Positions 33,142 to 41,688 of a stretch of 64,000 bases of DNA are shown here, piece after piece. Under the pieces are notes generated by a model. The model did not search any database, was not told the DNA's origin, and worked only from the letters and a program-made list of their open reading frames with translations. The stretch covers positions 1 through 64,000 of the forward strand of contig CAWJVM010000015.1 in NCBI GenBank assembly GCA_963846315.1, written 5' to 3'. The stretch is from RPQJ01 sp963846315 (GTDB lineage Bacteria > Pseudomonadota > Gammaproteobacteria > Steroidobacterales > Steroidobacteraceae). Made by a program: the position numbers and the translations under genes. Position 1 is the first letter of the stretch. Every line of letters begins with the position of its first letter.

Positions 33142-33800
33142 GCGACTTGGGTTCTTCGCGGTGTGTGAGCAGGGAAGCGGACGATGCCGCGCTCGGTCAC
33201 GACGAGGTCGAGAGCGACGTCCCACGAGGCAGGCTCGAGTCGATCGACCTGCTGGATCGAGTACGCGATGCCGATCAGGCGCGGACGGCGGAAGGGTTGC
33301 GTGCGGTCGAGTCGCGGACGCAACACGCGGTCGTAGAAGCCGGCGCCCATGCCGAGTCGATGGCCTTGCCGGTCGAAGCCGACGAGCGGAACCAGGATGG
33401 TGTCGAGGTGACGGACCGGGATGCGGCCGCGTGAACCGTGCAGCGGCTCGGCGATGCCGAACCGGTTGCCGCGCAGCAGTGCGCCGGGCTCGAACGGCAC
33501 GAGGACCATCGTGCCGTCCCGGAGGCTGACGATGTGCGGCACGTAGATGCGGACGCCGCGCTGCCACGCCGGGCCGAAGCAGGGTCGCAGGTCGACTTCG
33601 TCCGGCCTGCCGAGGAACGCGGCGACACGCCGGCCGTGCTGCCAGACACCGAGCCGGCGCAGCGATGCGCGGATCGCACCGTCGTAGCGGCGGCGGTCGG
33701 CGTCAGGGATCGCGCGACGCCCCGCGCGCAGCTGCCGGCGCAGCTCGCGGAGGGTCGTCGTCGCAGTGGGAGGGAGAGGCGCCACCCGCCGTGCCGTCAC
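33138..33800 (-). CDS. 5-formyltetrahydrofolate cyclo-ligase
   Basis: ATP-dependent enzyme (YgfA/MTHFS family) that turns 5-formyl-THF into 5,10-methenyl-THF. The product is 220 residues if it starts at GTG 33800. Seen: RRQLRAGRRAI near the N-terminus, DEVDLRPCFGPAWQRGVRIYVP, and the ATP loop LVPLVGFDRQGHRLGMGAGFYDR. The start is difficult: GTG 33800 and GTG 33785 both fall inside the predicted 6S RNA, and no ATG lies between it and the homology. In E. coli this gene likewise follows ssrS and is cotranscribed with it. The product fits the glycine cleavage operon, whose by-product it recycles. Confidence 0.88.
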   Translation of the reverse strand: MTARRVAPLPPTATTTLRELRRQLRAGRRAIPDADRRRYDGAIRASLRRLGVWQHGRRVAAFLGRPDEVDLRPCFGPAWQRGVRIYVPHIVSLRDGTMVLVPFEPGALLRGNRFGIAEPLHGSRGRIPVRHLDTILVPLVGFDRQGHRLGMGAGFYDRVLRPRLDRTQPFRRPRLIGIAYSIQQVDRLEPASWDVALDLVVTERGIVRFPAHTPRRTQVA

Positions 33801-33963
33801 GGACCATTGCTCTCGACAAGAGCAATATTTGGGGAGGGCCGCGGCACTTAAGGCTTCCCGCTCGAGGCGGACTTGCACAATGTTGCCGGCTGACCGTTCC
33901 CCGGGGTATTTACATTAAGGTCGAGAGGTAACCCGGCCCGTGTCGAACACCGCAGGCGACGCC
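33778..33963 (-). ncRNA. ssrS: 6S RNA
   Basis: Global regulator that binds the sigma-70 RNA polymerase holoenzyme. About 186 nt, against 184 in E. coli. The 5' part CCTGCGGTGTTCG and later TAAATACC match the pseudomonad 6S 5' end, and GAAGCCTTAA matches the conserved 3' strand of the central bubble. The ends pair: 12 bases from 33963 down (GGCGTCGCCTGC) with GCGGGTGGCGCC, three G-U pairs included. An internal hairpin TTGCTCT-TGTCG-AGAGCAA corresponds to the 3' hairpin. It lies between zapA and the folate cyclo-ligase gene, the usual place. Ends are accurate to a few bases only. Confidence 0.88.
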
Positions 33964-33995
33964 AAATCATCGAAGGTTCGGACTGCTGCGAACCC

Positions 33996-34313
33996 TCAGA
34001 GTTCAAGTTGCTGGCCTTTCTCGAGCGCGGATTCCACACGCTCGCGCAGGGACTTCAGGCGCGCGCCGAGATCACCCTCGACGACCGTGCCGTGCTTGCG
34101 CACTTTGATCAGTTCATTCGCCAGGTTGAGTGCGGCGATGACCGCGATGCGGTCGAGGCCCACCACCTTCCCGGAATCACGGATCTCGCGCATCTTGCCG
34201 TCGAGGTACTCGGCGGAGTCGAGCAGGTCGGAGCGTTCTTCGGCCTGGCAGGCCACCTGGTATTCGCGATCGAGCAGGCGGACGCTGACGCGGGAAATGC
34301 GATCTTCACTCAT
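33996..34313 (-). CDS. zapA: Cell division protein ZapA
   Basis: 105-residue FtsZ-ring-associated protein that bundles FtsZ filaments. It opens with SRVSVRLLDREYQVACQAEERSDLLDSAEYLD, the ZapA globular head, followed by a long C-terminal coiled coil (LNLANELIKVRKHG onward). ATG 34313 overlaps the stop of the TIGR02449 gene by one base (TGATG). 6S RNA follows about 33 bases after the stop codon. Confidence 0.94.
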   Translation of the reverse strand: MSEDRISRVSVRLLDREYQVACQAEERSDLLDSAEYLDGKMREIRDSGKVVGLDRIAVIAALNLANELIKVRKHGTVVEGDLGARLKSLRERVESALEKGQQLEL

Positions 34314-34543
34314 CAGCCCTGCTCCATCGACTTGAGGCGACCGATCATTGCCTCGACCCGTCCACGTACCTGCTCGTTCTTCTGCAGGAGGTTGGCGCGC
34401 TCGTTGATCAGGGTGTCCTGACGTTGACGCAAGGCACGGTTTTCTTCCTTGAGCTGGTTGACCGTGGCCACCAGCTCCTCGAGGCGGCGTTCGATGCGTC
34501 GGAGTTCGACGTCGACGGCAGATCGGGCAGCGGGTTCGTTCAT
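34313..34543 (-). CDS. TIGR02449 coiled-coil protein (ZapB-like partner of ZapA)
   Basis: 76 residues, almost wholly coiled coil: VDVELRRIERRLEELVATVNQLKEENRALRQRQDTLINERANLL. This matches TIGR02449, small proteins encoded just before zapA in many gammaproteobacteria and likened to ZapB. The product probably bridges ZapA to other division proteins; that is inference. Its ATG lies seven bases after a sigma-70 -10 element and no ribosome binding site is present, so its mRNA is probably leaderless. It is translationally coupled to zapA. Confidence 0.88.
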   Translation of the reverse strand: MNEPAARSAVDVELRRIERRLEELVATVNQLKEENRALRQRQDTLINERANLLQKNEQVRGRVEAMIGRLKSMEQG

Positions 34544-34550
34544 GGAATTC

Positions 34551-34579
34551 ACTATAGAGGGCGCACCCAGGGGAATCAA
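34551..34579 (-). promoter_or_regulatory. Sigma-70 promoter for TIGR02449-zapA-(6S RNA)
   Basis: On the minus strand TTGATT (34579-34574) and TATAGT (34556-34551) are 17 bases apart, both one or two mismatches from consensus. The start point expected seven bases on coincides with the ATG of the TIGR02449 gene at 34543. Confidence 0.72.
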
Positions 34580-34643
34580 TTTGAACTGGCCCGAACCGGG
34601 CCGTTGGGGGCTGGCGGCAGGTGCGGATGGTACGATATGCGCA

Positions 34644-35216
34644 ATGTCGGCACCGATTGCTTTCGACGACGTCGCGCAGGCCCTGTCGGCCGGCGGTTCC
34701 ACTGTCCACGCCGCCGAGGCGCACGGTTGTCTGTGCGGCGCATTCTGCGCACGGCGCGTCTACCTGCCCGCGGAATGGTTGGAAGAACTGCTCCCCGACG
34801 GCCTCGAGCCCGGCAAGCGACCTTCGCTCACCACCGCCGGTCCCCTCAAGTCGCTCTTCGACCAGAGCCGCACCGTGCTCGAAGCGCGCGAGATGGAATT
34901 CGAGCCGCTGCTGCCGCCGGACGAGGCCTCGCTCGCCGAGCGCGTCGAGGCTCTCGGCGCCTGGGCACAGGGGTTCCTGTACGGCTTCGGCGCGGCCGGC
35001 CCGTTCAAGCGCGGCACGCTGTCCACGGAAGTCACCGAGGTACTGACCGATTTTGCCGAGGTCGCGCGTGCCGGCGCGGTCGGCTCCGAGGCTGCCGAAG
35101 TCGAAGAAGGGGCGCTCGCCGAGCTGGTCGAGTTCGTCCGCGTCGGCGTCCAGCTCGTCTACGACGCGCTCACCGACCTGCGCGCCGCCCAGACCACCTC
35201 GACGGCGCGCCACTGA
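34644..35216 (+). CDS. UPF0149/YgfB family protein
   Basis: 190 residues of the YgfB/YecA family. Seen: VHAAEAHGCLCGAFCARR with the conserved HGxLCG, and LGAWAQGFLYGFGAAGPF, which define the fold; it lacks the C-terminal SEC-C zinc motif. In Pseudomonas a homologue influences beta-lactamase expression; the role here is unknown. It is divergent from the zapA operon and begins the pepP-ubiH-ubiI run, as in E. coli. Confidence 0.92.
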   Translation: MSAPIAFDDVAQALSAGGSTVHAAEAHGCLCGAFCARRVYLPAEWLEELLPDGLEPGKRPSLTTAGPLKSLFDQSRTVLEAREMEFEPLLPPDEASLAERVEALGAWAQGFLYGFGAAGPFKRGTLSTEVTEVLTDFAEVARAGAVGSEAAEVEEGALAELVEFVRVGVQLVYDALTDLRAAQTTSTARH

Positions 35217-35255
35217 AACGCACCGTTCGTATTCCCGAAGCCACTCCGGACCGCC

Positions 35256-36572
35256 ATGACCCTGCGTAAAGACGAGTACGCGCGCCGCCGCAAGCAGCTC
35301 ATGAAGCTCATGGGCAAGGGCGCCATCGCCATCATCCCCGCGGCGCCCGAGCGCCAGCGCAACAGCGACGTCCATTACCACTATCGCCCGGACAGCGATT
35401 TCCATTACCTCACGGGCTTCAACGAGCCCGAAGCGGTGGCGGTGCTGATTCCCGGCCGCGAGCAGGCGGAATACATCCTCTTCGCACGCGACCGCGATCC
35501 TGCCCGCGAAACCTGGGATGGTCGTCGCGCCGGACCCGAGGGCGCGGTCCGTGAGTACGGTGCCGACGACGCCTTCCCGATCGGCGACATCGACGACATC
35601 ATTCCCGGCCTGATCGAGCGCTGCGAGCGCGTCTATTACTCGATGGGCGTCAACCTCGAGTTCGACCAGCGCGTGGTCGGCTGGGTCAATACGTTGCGGG
35701 GCCAGACCAAGCTCGGCATCCACAGCCCGCAGGAGTTCGTCGCGCTCGAGCACCCGCTGCACGACATGCGGCTGTTCAAGAGCAAGGCCGAGGCGACCGT
35801 GATGAAGCGCTCGGCGCAGATCGCAGTCGGCGCGCACGTGCGCGCGATGCGCGCCACCCGGCCCGGCGTCACCGAATACGAGGTGATGGCCGAACTGCTG
35901 CACGAGTTCCACCGCCACCAGGCCGACATTTCCTACCACCCGATCGTCGGCGGCGGCGCCAACGGCTGCATCCTGCACTACCACGAGAACGCCGACACGC
36001 TGCGCGACGGCGACCTGCTGCTGATCGACGCCGGTTGCGAATACGGCTTGTACGCGTCGGACATCACGCGCACCTTTCCGGTCAATGGCTGCTTCTCGCC
36101 CGAGCAAAAGGCGATCTACGACATCGTGCTCGACGCGCAGGAAGCCGCGTTCGCCTGCATCAAGCCGGGCAACCACTGGAACGAGCCGCATGATGCGGCG
36201 GTTCGCGCCATCACGCAGGGCCTGGTCAAGGTCGGCCTGCTCAAGGGCCGGGTGCCGGCGTTGATCAAGGCCGAGGCGTACCGCAAGTTCTACATGCACC
36301 GCACCGGGCACTGGCTCGGCATGGATGTGCACGACGTCGGCGAGTACAAGGTCGGCACCGAGTGGCGCGTGTTCGAGCCCGGCATGGCGCTGACGGTCGA
36401 ACCGGGCATCTACATTCCGGCCGGCACCAAGGGCGTGCCGAAACGCTGGTGGAACATCGGCGTGCGGATCGAGGACGACGTGCTGGTCACGTCCAGCGGT
36501 TACGAGCTGCTCACGTCCGGCCTGCCGCGCACCACGGTCGAAATCGAACGCGTGATGGCGTCGGCGGCCTGA
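35256..36572 (+). CDS. pepP: Xaa-Pro aminopeptidase
   Basis: 438-residue cytoplasmic metallopeptidase that removes N-terminal residues before proline. It has an N-terminal AMP_N domain (KDEYARRRKQLMKLMG, then HYRPDSDFHYLTGFNEPEA) and a pita-bread catalytic domain with the dinuclear-metal ligands LLIDAGCEYGLYASDITRTFP (two Asp), HRTGHWLGMDVHDVG (His), LTVEPGIYIP (Glu) and GVRIEDDVLVT (Glu). The pepP-ubiH spacing is under 20 bases. Confidence 0.96.
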   Translation: MTLRKDEYARRRKQLMKLMGKGAIAIIPAAPERQRNSDVHYHYRPDSDFHYLTGFNEPEAVAVLIPGREQAEYILFARDRDPARETWDGRRAGPEGAVREYGADDAFPIGDIDDIIPGLIERCERVYYSMGVNLEFDQRVVGWVNTLRGQTKLGIHSPQEFVALEHPLHDMRLFKSKAEATVMKRSAQIAVGAHVRAMRATRPGVTEYEVMAELLHEFHRHQADISYHPIVGGGANGCILHYHENADTLRDGDLLLIDAGCEYGLYASDITRTFPVNGCFSPEQKAIYDIVLDAQEAAFACIKPGNHWNEPHDAAVRAITQGLVKVGLLKGRVPALIKAEAYRKFYMHRTGHWLGMDVHDVGEYKVGTEWRVFEPGMALTVEPGIYIPAGTKGVPKRWWNIGVRIEDDVLVTSSGYELLTSGLPRTTVEIERVMASAA

Positions 36573-36585
36573 CAGGGAAATGCCG

Positions 36586-37833
36586 GTGAGCACGACACCT
36601 GCCTCCTACGACCTCGCCATTGTCGGCGGCGGCCTGGTCGGAGCCTCGCTGGCCCTGTCGCTCGCGCCGCTCGGACTGCGCCTCGCGCTGGTCGAAGCCG
36701 TGCCACCCGTGCAGGGCGAGCAACACCCGAGTTTCGACGAACGCACGACGGCGCTGGCCAACGGCACCGTCCGCGCCTTCAAGACCTTGGGCGTCTGGGC
36801 CGGCATGGAGCGCGAGGCGGCGCCGATCCGCAGGATTCACATTTCGGACCAGGGCCGCTTCGGCGCTGCGCGCATCGACGCGGCGGAGCAGGGGCTCGAG
36901 GCGCTGGGTTACGTCGTGCCGAACCGCGCGATCGGTGCGGCGCTGTGGCAAGGCCTGTCACGGGCGCCCGCGATCGAGGTGATCGCGCCAGCCACGGTGA
37001 CGGGTAGCGAACTGGCCGGCGAGCGGCGAGTGGTGAATTACGAGGTCGCAGGGGAGGCGCGTTCGCTCAGTGCCCGGCTGGTCGTGGCGGCCGATGGCAT
37101 TCGCTCGCTGGTTCGCGACCAGGCGGGCATCGACGCCGACCACATCGACTACGACCAGGTCGCCATCACCGCGGTCATGACTACCCAGCGTTTCCACGAC
37201 TACGTCGCCTACGAGCGTTTTACCGCCGAAGGCCCGATCGCGATCCTGCCGCTGACCGATGGTCGCTGCGGCATGGTCTGGACGCGCAAGCCGGCCGAGG
37301 TCGAACGGATGCTCGCGTTGTCGGACGAAGACTTCCTGCGCGAGTTCCAGGCGGCCTTCGGCTTCCGGCTCGGGCGCTTCCTGCGTATCGGCCAGCGTGC
37401 CTCGTACCACCTCGTGCTCTCGCGGGCCGAGCGCCACGTGGCCCAGCGGCTCGCCGTCGTCGGCAATGCCGCGCAAGGGCTGCACCCGATCGCGGGGCAG
37501 GGCTTCAACCTGGGGTTGCGTGATGCGATGAGCCTCGCCGAAGTCATTGCCGACCGGCGCGTGGCCGGCACCCTGGATCCGGGCGATGCGGACCTGCTCA
37601 AGGACTATGCCGACTGGCGCGAGACCGATCGCCGTCGCATCGTCGCGTTTACCGATGGCCTCGTGCGCCTGTTCTCCACGCCGCTCGGCGCGCTGCGGAG
37701 CCTGCGCAGTCTCGGCATTCTTGCCTTCGACGTGCTGCCGCCCGCCAAGTCGGCGCTCGCGCGGTTGAGCGTGGGTGCAGCCGAGCGCGTGCCGCGCCTG
37801 GCTCGAGGCGTGCCCCTGGCTGGAACCCGCTGA
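36586..37833 (+). CDS. ubiH: 2-octaprenyl-6-methoxyphenol hydroxylase (UbiH)
   Basis: FAD-dependent aromatic hydroxylase of ubiquinone synthesis, about 415 residues. Dinucleotide-binding motif DLAIVGGGLVGASLALSL at the N-terminus; the second FAD motif is VVGNAAQGLHPIAGQGFNLGLRD, with Asn in place of the Asp seen in UbiI, as usual for UbiH. AGGGA lies seven bases before GTG 36586, whereas ATG 36580 is only one base away, so I favour the GTG. It is followed two bases later by ubiI. Confidence 0.92.
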   Translation: MSTTPASYDLAIVGGGLVGASLALSLAPLGLRLALVEAVPPVQGEQHPSFDERTTALANGTVRAFKTLGVWAGMEREAAPIRRIHISDQGRFGAARIDAAEQGLEALGYVVPNRAIGAALWQGLSRAPAIEVIAPATVTGSELAGERRVVNYEVAGEARSLSARLVVAADGIRSLVRDQAGIDADHIDYDQVAITAVMTTQRFHDYVAYERFTAEGPIAILPLTDGRCGMVWTRKPAEVERMLALSDEDFLREFQAAFGFRLGRFLRIGQRASYHLVLSRAERHVAQRLAVVGNAAQGLHPIAGQGFNLGLRDAMSLAEVIADRRVAGTLDPGDADLLKDYADWRETDRRRIVAFTDGLVRLFSTPLGALRSLRSLGILAFDVLPPAKSALARLSVGAAERVPRLARGVPLAGTR

Positions 37834-37835
37834 GC

Positions 37836-39071
37836 ATGGCCACGCCGCGCCGCAAATTCGATTTCGACGTCGTCATCGTCGGCAGTGGCATGGTCGGCAC
37901 CTGCCTTGCCGCACTGCTGGCACGCGAGGAAGCGCTCGCCGGCTGGAAGATCGCGCTGGTCGATCCGGTCGCGCCACGCCTGCCGGACGAGCGCGAGCTG
38001 GACTTGCGCGTGTCGGCACTGTCGCGAGCGTCCGAGCGCATCCTGGCGGCGGCCGGCGCCTGGGACGCGATCGTTCCTTACGCATCCCCGTACCGCGACA
38101 TGGTCGTCTGGGACGCGGCAAGTACGCCGGATCGCCCCGACGCGCTGAAATTCTCCGCCGCCGAGACCGCGGAGCCCAACCTCGGCCACATCGTCGAAAA
38201 CCTGCGCGTGCAATGGGCACTGCACGAGTCGCCGTTGCTGCGTGGGATCACCGAGGTCCGCAGTGCGCTTGCCGCCCTGGAGATCGACGAGACGTCGGCG
38301 CGGGTCACGCTCGAGGATGGGCGTCGCCTTTCCTGCCAGCTGGTGATCGGCGCGGATGGCGGGCAGTCGGTGGCGCGCCAGCTCGCCGGCATCGGCCGCT
38401 CGGGCTGGACGTATGACCAGACGGCGGTAGTCGCGCACCTGCACACCGAGAAGCCGCACCGCGAGACGGCGTGGCAACGCTTCCTGCCGCACGGTCCGCT
38501 CGCGTTCCTGCCGCTCAAGGACGGTCGTGTGTCGCTCGTGTGGAGTACCACGCCCGCTGAAGCCGCGACCCTGCAGGCGATGAGCGAGGCGGAATTCGGC
38601 GAACGGGTCTCGGTCGCGAGCGACTACGTCCTCGGCCGGGCCACGCTCGCCAGTGGACGTGCAGGCTTCCCGCTCGCGCTGTGGCATGCACGCGCCTACG
38701 TGCAGCCGCGGCTGGCACTGGTGGGCGATGCGGCCCACACGATCCATCCGCTGGCAGGGCAGGGCGTGAACCTCGGCTTCCTCGATTGCGCGAGCCTGGT
38801 GCAGGTGTTCGCTGAGGCCTCCGCCAAGGGCGAGGAATTGCACGGCCTGCGGGTGCTGCGCCGCTACGAGCGCTGGCGCCGGAGCGAGAACGCGGTCGTC
38901 ATGGGTGTCTGTGACACGATCAACCGGCTCTTCACCGAAAAAAGCGTGGCCGTCGCCGGGCTGCGGCGGTTCGGCCTGTCGATGGTGACGAGCCAGCCGT
39001 TCCTGCGCCGCACGCTGGTCGAGCGCGCGCTGGGCGTAGGCGGCGATACCCCGCTACTCGCACGGCGTTAG
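37836..39071 (+). CDS. ubiI: Ubiquinone hydroxylase UbiI/VisC type
   Basis: 411-residue flavin monooxygenase. FAD motif DVVIVGSGMVGTCLAALLA; GDAAHTIHPLAGQGVNLGFLD is the second FAD-binding motif. The position right after ubiH matches ubiI (visC) of E. coli, which hydroxylates C5 of the ring. UbiF or UbiM-like specificity cannot be excluded from sequence. It starts two bases after the ubiH stop, so they are cotranscribed. Confidence 0.9.
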   Translation: MATPRRKFDFDVVIVGSGMVGTCLAALLAREEALAGWKIALVDPVAPRLPDERELDLRVSALSRASERILAAAGAWDAIVPYASPYRDMVVWDAASTPDRPDALKFSAAETAEPNLGHIVENLRVQWALHESPLLRGITEVRSALAALEIDETSARVTLEDGRRLSCQLVIGADGGQSVARQLAGIGRSGWTYDQTAVVAHLHTEKPHRETAWQRFLPHGPLAFLPLKDGRVSLVWSTTPAEAATLQAMSEAEFGERVSVASDYVLGRATLASGRAGFPLALWHARAYVQPRLALVGDAAHTIHPLAGQGVNLGFLDCASLVQVFAEASAKGEELHGLRVLRRYERWRRSENAVVMGVCDTINRLFTEKSVAVAGLRRFGLSMVTSQPFLRRTLVERALGVGGDTPLLARR

Positions 39072-39118
39072 CGGCCACGAATTTACACGGGCAGGCCACC
39101 GGCCTGCGGAGCCTCACG

Positions 39119-40810
39119 ATGCAGCATCAAGACTGGCCGGACACGCTCTTCACCCAATCCCCGCCCGGCCTCGGCAATCAATTCGACGACGACCCGCTGC
39201 TGGGGTCGTGGATCAAGCGCACGCTGCCCGCGCCGATCGTGACGGAGCTGAGCAGCGAATTGCGCGAACTGGGCGCGCTCGCCGGCGGCGACTTGTACAA
39301 ACTGCAGCAGGCCGATCTCCTCAACGAGCCCGTGCTCACGCAATGGGACCCCTGGGGCAAGCGCATCGACGAAGTCGTCGTCTCGCCGCTGTGGCGCGAG
39401 GCCGAGCGACTCGCTGCCAAACACGGCCTGGTCGCGACCGGCTACGAGCCCGCGTTGGGTCGCCACGCCCGCATCGCACAGTTCCTCAAGGTCTACCTGT
39501 TCCATCCATCGACCGATGTGTACACCTGCCCGCTCGCGATGACGGACGGCGCAGCGCGCTGCCTGCTGGAATCCGGCAACCACGAGCTGATCGATCGCGC
39601 GGTGCCGCACCTCACCTCGCGCGATCCGGCGACGTTCTGGACCAGCGGCCAGTGGATGACCGAGACCACCGGGGGTTCCGACGTCGGCCGTTCCGAGACG
39701 CGGGCGGTGGCGGATGACGAGGGCGGCTGGCGACTGTACGGGCGCAAGTGGTTCACGTCGGCCGTCACTTCACAGATGGCGCTCACGCTCGCGCGGCCCG
39801 AGGGCAATCCGCCCGGCGGCAAGGGTCTGGCGATGTACTACATCGAGATTCGCGACCTCGACGGCAAGCTCAACGGCATCCGCGTCGACCGGCTCAAGGA
39901 CAAGCTCGGCACGCGCAAGGTGCCGACGGCCGAGTTGCTGCTCGATGGCACGCGCGCGGCCTTGGTCGGCCCGCCGCTGAATGGCACCCGCTCGATCGAG
40001 CCGATGCTCGGTGTGACGCGGATGTGGAACAGCGTCTGCGCAGTGTCGTTCATGCGCCGCGGCCTGTCGCTGGCGCGGTCGTTTGCGAAGGAACGCACCG
40101 CGTTCGGCCAGCCGCTCGAGCAGTTGCCGTTGCATGCCGACACGCTGGCCGGGCTCGAAGCCGAGACCTGGGGTGCGTTCCTGATGACCTTCCTGCTGGT
40201 CGAGCTGAACGGCCGGCTCGAGCGCAACGAGATCGACGACCAGCAGCGGGCCTTGCTGCGGCTCATGACCCCGTTGACCAAGCTGATCACCGGCAAGCAG
40301 GCCGTGGCAGTCGTGACCGAGGTGATCGAGAGCTTCGGTGGCGCGGGTTATGTCGAGAACACCGGCTTGCCGCAGTTGCTGCGTGACACGCACGTGCTGC
40401 CCATCTGGGAGGGCACCACCAACGTCCTCTCGCTCGATGCGTTGCTGCGCAGCGATCTGCACTCGGGGCTGGCGGCGCTGATGGCTCGAGCCTCCGCTTG
40501 CCTGCGAACCGTGTCGGAGCCGCGCATGGTTGCGGCCACGCAGCAGGCGCTGGGCGCGCTGGAACGCGTGGCGCTGGTGGTCGAGAGCGGGCAAGAGCCC
40601 GAAGTGCTGCAGGCCGGCGCACGGCGGCTCGCGATGACGCTGGCTCGGGCGCTGCAATTGACGCTGCTGTGCGAACATGCCCAGTGGATGATCGACCATG
40701 GCGGCGACCGTCGCGGTTACGCGGCGGCGATGCGGTTTGCTCGTCAGCCTGTCGACCTGATGACGGAAGTGGATCCGGAGGCGGACCGCTTGCTGCTCGG
40801 CTGCCGATGA
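39119..40810 (+). CDS. AidB-like acyl-CoA dehydrogenase
   Basis: 563-residue flavoprotein. Acyl-CoA dehydrogenase features: MTETTGGSDVGRSETRA (flavin contact), WRLYGRKWFTSAVTSQMALTLARPEG, RTAFGQPLEQLPLHADTLA and ESFGGAGYVENTGLPQLLRDTHVLPIWEGTTNVLSLD. The long N-terminal part and extra C-terminal domain (about 440-563) suggest the AidB/isovaleryl-like branch, which may bind DNA in E. coli AidB. The acyl substrate is unknown. Its stop overlaps the DUF2189 start (ATGA). Confidence 0.9.
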   Translation: MQHQDWPDTLFTQSPPGLGNQFDDDPLLGSWIKRTLPAPIVTELSSELRELGALAGGDLYKLQQADLLNEPVLTQWDPWGKRIDEVVVSPLWREAERLAAKHGLVATGYEPALGRHARIAQFLKVYLFHPSTDVYTCPLAMTDGAARCLLESGNHELIDRAVPHLTSRDPATFWTSGQWMTETTGGSDVGRSETRAVADDEGGWRLYGRKWFTSAVTSQMALTLARPEGNPPGGKGLAMYYIEIRDLDGKLNGIRVDRLKDKLGTRKVPTAELLLDGTRAALVGPPLNGTRSIEPMLGVTRMWNSVCAVSFMRRGLSLARSFAKERTAFGQPLEQLPLHADTLAGLEAETWGAFLMTFLLVELNGRLERNEIDDQQRALLRLMTPLTKLITGKQAVAVVTEVIESFGGAGYVENTGLPQLLRDTHVLPIWEGTTNVLSLDALLRSDLHSGLAALMARASACLRTVSEPRMVAATQQALGALERVALVVESGQEPEVLQAGARRLAMTLARALQLTLLCEHAQWMIDHGGDRRGYAAAMRFARQPVDLMTEVDPEADRLLLGCR

Positions 40811-41688
40811 TGACCGAAGCCTCGTCGGGCGATGCGCCGGCCGATGCGCCGGGCGCCACCACCGTCGCAACAACCGTTGACGACGCCAACGCACTGCCGT
40901 TCGTCGCGCCTTGCCGCACACTTGGCACGTGGGAGCCCATCGGCTGGCTCGGACACGCCTGGCGCGATTTCAAGACTGCACCGCGCCAAAGCCTCACCTA
41001 CGGTGCGATCGTCGTCCTGCTGAGCTGGGCGCTGGCGTACATCGCCATCCGCTTCGGCGGCTATTTCGAGCTGCTGGCACTGGTGTCGGGTTTCATCCTG
41101 GTCGCACCGCTGCTCGCGGTGGGCACCTATTCGATCAGCGAACAGATCGAACGTGGCCTGCAACCGTCGTTGCGCCGCTGCTTCATCGAGGAGCGACGCG
41201 CTTTCGGCAACCTGATGGTCTTCGCGCTGGTCTTGATGATCGTGTTCCTGGTCTGGTGGCGCGCCGCTTCGGCCGTCCACATCTTCTTCCCGGTCGACAT
41301 GACGACGCCCGACTGGACCGACTACCTGCAGTTCCTGGGCATCGGCAGCGCGATCGGGTCGATTTTCGCGACGATCGTGTTTTCGGCGGCTGCCTTCTCC
41401 CTGCCGATGCTGATGGATCGCGACGCCGATTCGATCACCGCCGTCGTGACGAGCATCAACGCCGTACTGCGCAACAAGCCGGCGATGGCCGTGTGGGCGG
41501 CGCTGATCGTGCTCGCCGTGGCCCCGGGCTTTGCGATGCTGCTGATGGGGCGGGAGCAGGGCGCCGGGTTCGCGCTGGTGATGGCCCTGCTCGGCATCAC
41601 GCTGCCCTTGATCGGTCACGCAACGTGGCACGCCTACCGAGCCACGATCGATGCGTCGGCGTGGCCGCGGAACGAGCACCTCGAATGA
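40807..41688 (+). CDS. DUF2189 membrane protein
   Basis: 293 residues. After an acidic, Ala/Thr-rich N-terminus (1-35), a DUF2189 domain with six membrane segments follows: GWLGHAWRDFKTAPRQSLTYGAIVVLLSW, then VAPLLAVGTYSISEQIERGLQPSL and SLPMLMDRDADSITAVVTSINAVLRNKP. Function unknown; relatives sit next to oxidases or unrelated genes. ATG 40807 overlaps the stop of the acyl-CoA dehydrogenase gene, and its own stop overlaps the next ATG, so three genes are coupled. Confidence 0.88.
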   Translation: MMTEASSGDAPADAPGATTVATTVDDANALPFVAPCRTLGTWEPIGWLGHAWRDFKTAPRQSLTYGAIVVLLSWALAYIAIRFGGYFELLALVSGFILVAPLLAVGTYSISEQIERGLQPSLRRCFIEERRAFGNLMVFALVLMIVFLVWWRAASAVHIFFPVDMTTPDWTDYLQFLGIGSAIGSIFATIVFSAAAFSLPMLMDRDADSITAVVTSINAVLRNKPAMAVWAALIVLAVAPGFAMLLMGREQGAGFALVMALLGITLPLIGHATWHAYRATIDASAWPRNEHLE

